DNA of 6,487 nucleotides from contig CAIUZU010000311.1 of NCBI GenBank assembly GCA_903903705.1, forward strand, positions 1-6,487, in the 5' to 3' direction. The notes under the pieces are model-generated. The model worked only from the letters and a program-made list of their open reading frames with translations, ran no database searches and was not told where the DNA came from. Position numbers and translations under genes: made by a program. Each line of letters starts with the position of its first letter. Position 1 is the first letter of the stretch. This document shows, one piece after another, positions 6,286 through 6,487 of this stretch. The DNA comes from an uncultured Helicobacteraceae bacterium. Its GTDB lineage: Bacteria; Campylobacterota; Campylobacteria; Campylobacterales; Sulfurimonadaceae.

Positions 6286-6474
6286 ATGTTTAAAAGTTTT
6301 ATAAAAAGAGTCAAGTCTCAAAGAGGAATGAGCGGTGTGCTAGTTGCACTTCTTTTGGTTATTGTTGGTGTCGGCTTGGTTGCGGGAATCAATGCATTCT
6401 TGCAAGGTGCATCAACTACTATTCAAAATGAGGCAAATACTTCAATTAACAGTGCTATTACTGCTACAAGATAG
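6286..6474 (+). CDS. Flp-like type IVb pilin precursor (atypical)
   Basis: A 62-residue protein, the usual size of Flp pilins. It has a basic leader (MFKSFIKRVKSQRG), a prepilin-peptidase-like cut site after Gly14, a hydrophobic helix (about residues 18-40, SGVLVALLLVIVGVGLVAGI followed by NAFLQG) and a short Thr/Ser/Asn-rich tail ending in ATR. The mature product would be 48 residues, nearly all helix. Its position at the end of a Tad assembly operon, its private promoter and its strong RBS all suggest that it is the major structural pilin. It is atypical because the Glu-Tyr pair expected at +5/+6 of mature Flp is absent: the mature start is Met-Ser-Gly-Val-Leu-Val. The run after the leader (RGMSGVLVALLLVIV) also resembles archaeal class III signal peptides. 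No second flp copy is seen in the window, and only 13 bases remain after the stop. A small unrelated membrane peptide is the alternative, but context and leader make pilin more likely. Confidence 0.78.
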   Translation: MFKSFIKRVKSQRGMSGVLVALLLVIVGVGLVAGINAFLQGASTTIQNEANTSINSAITATR

Positions 6475-6487
6475 CGATAAAATCTTA

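Noticed and set aside
6197..6304. 35-codon frame (starts ATGATACGAC) between the secretin and the pilin
   Set aside because: It runs through the promoter and RBS of the pilin, overlaps the pilin start and has no good ribosome site; most likely chance.

Overview
The window carries one co-oriented gene cluster, all on the + strand, for a Tad-type (tight adherence, Flp/type IVb) pilus assembly machine. Low G+C, frequent AAA/ATA/GAA codons, lysine- and isoleucine-rich proteins, very tight gene packing and a TGnTATAAT-type promoter suggest a Campylobacterota (epsilonproteobacterial) genome such as the Sulfurimonas/Arcobacter group. This taxonomic call is an inference from composition and style, not from a marker gene.

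Layout from left to right: the 3' part of a TadA/CpaF secretion ATPase (open to the left edge, so its start lies outside the window); TadB and TadC, the paired T2SSF-family inner-membrane platform proteins; a CpaB/RcpC periplasmic protein with an SAF domain; a small single-pass TadE-like pseudopilin; a CpaC/RcpA outer-membrane secretin with an unusual C-terminal SH3-like extension; then a 95-base gap with a good sigma70-type promoter, and a 62-residue pilin-like gene that ends 13 bases before the right edge. The first six genes overlap or are separated by at most 10 bases (4-base overlap, 4-base overlap, 10-base gap, 11-base overlap, 9-base gap), so they are almost certainly one translationally coupled operon. 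The pilin gene has its own promoter and the strongest ribosome binding site of the window.

Inferred working model: the pilin precursor is cut after a glycine by a prepilin peptidase not present here. TadA ATP hydrolysis drives assembly on the TadB/TadC platform, the TadE-like protein acts as minor or priming pilin, and the fibre leaves through the CpaC secretin, assisted by CpaB. The prepilin peptidase (TadV/CpaA), TadZ/CpaE, the lipoproteins TadD and RcpB, and TadF/TadG are not in the window.

The system is recognisable rather than wholly new. Its unusual points are the gene order with the pilin last, the loss of the usual Glu+5 in both the pilin and the TadE-like protein, and the SH3-like tail with a cysteine pair on the secretin. 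I saw no mobile element, CRISPR array, tRNA, rRNA or convincing rho-independent terminator.
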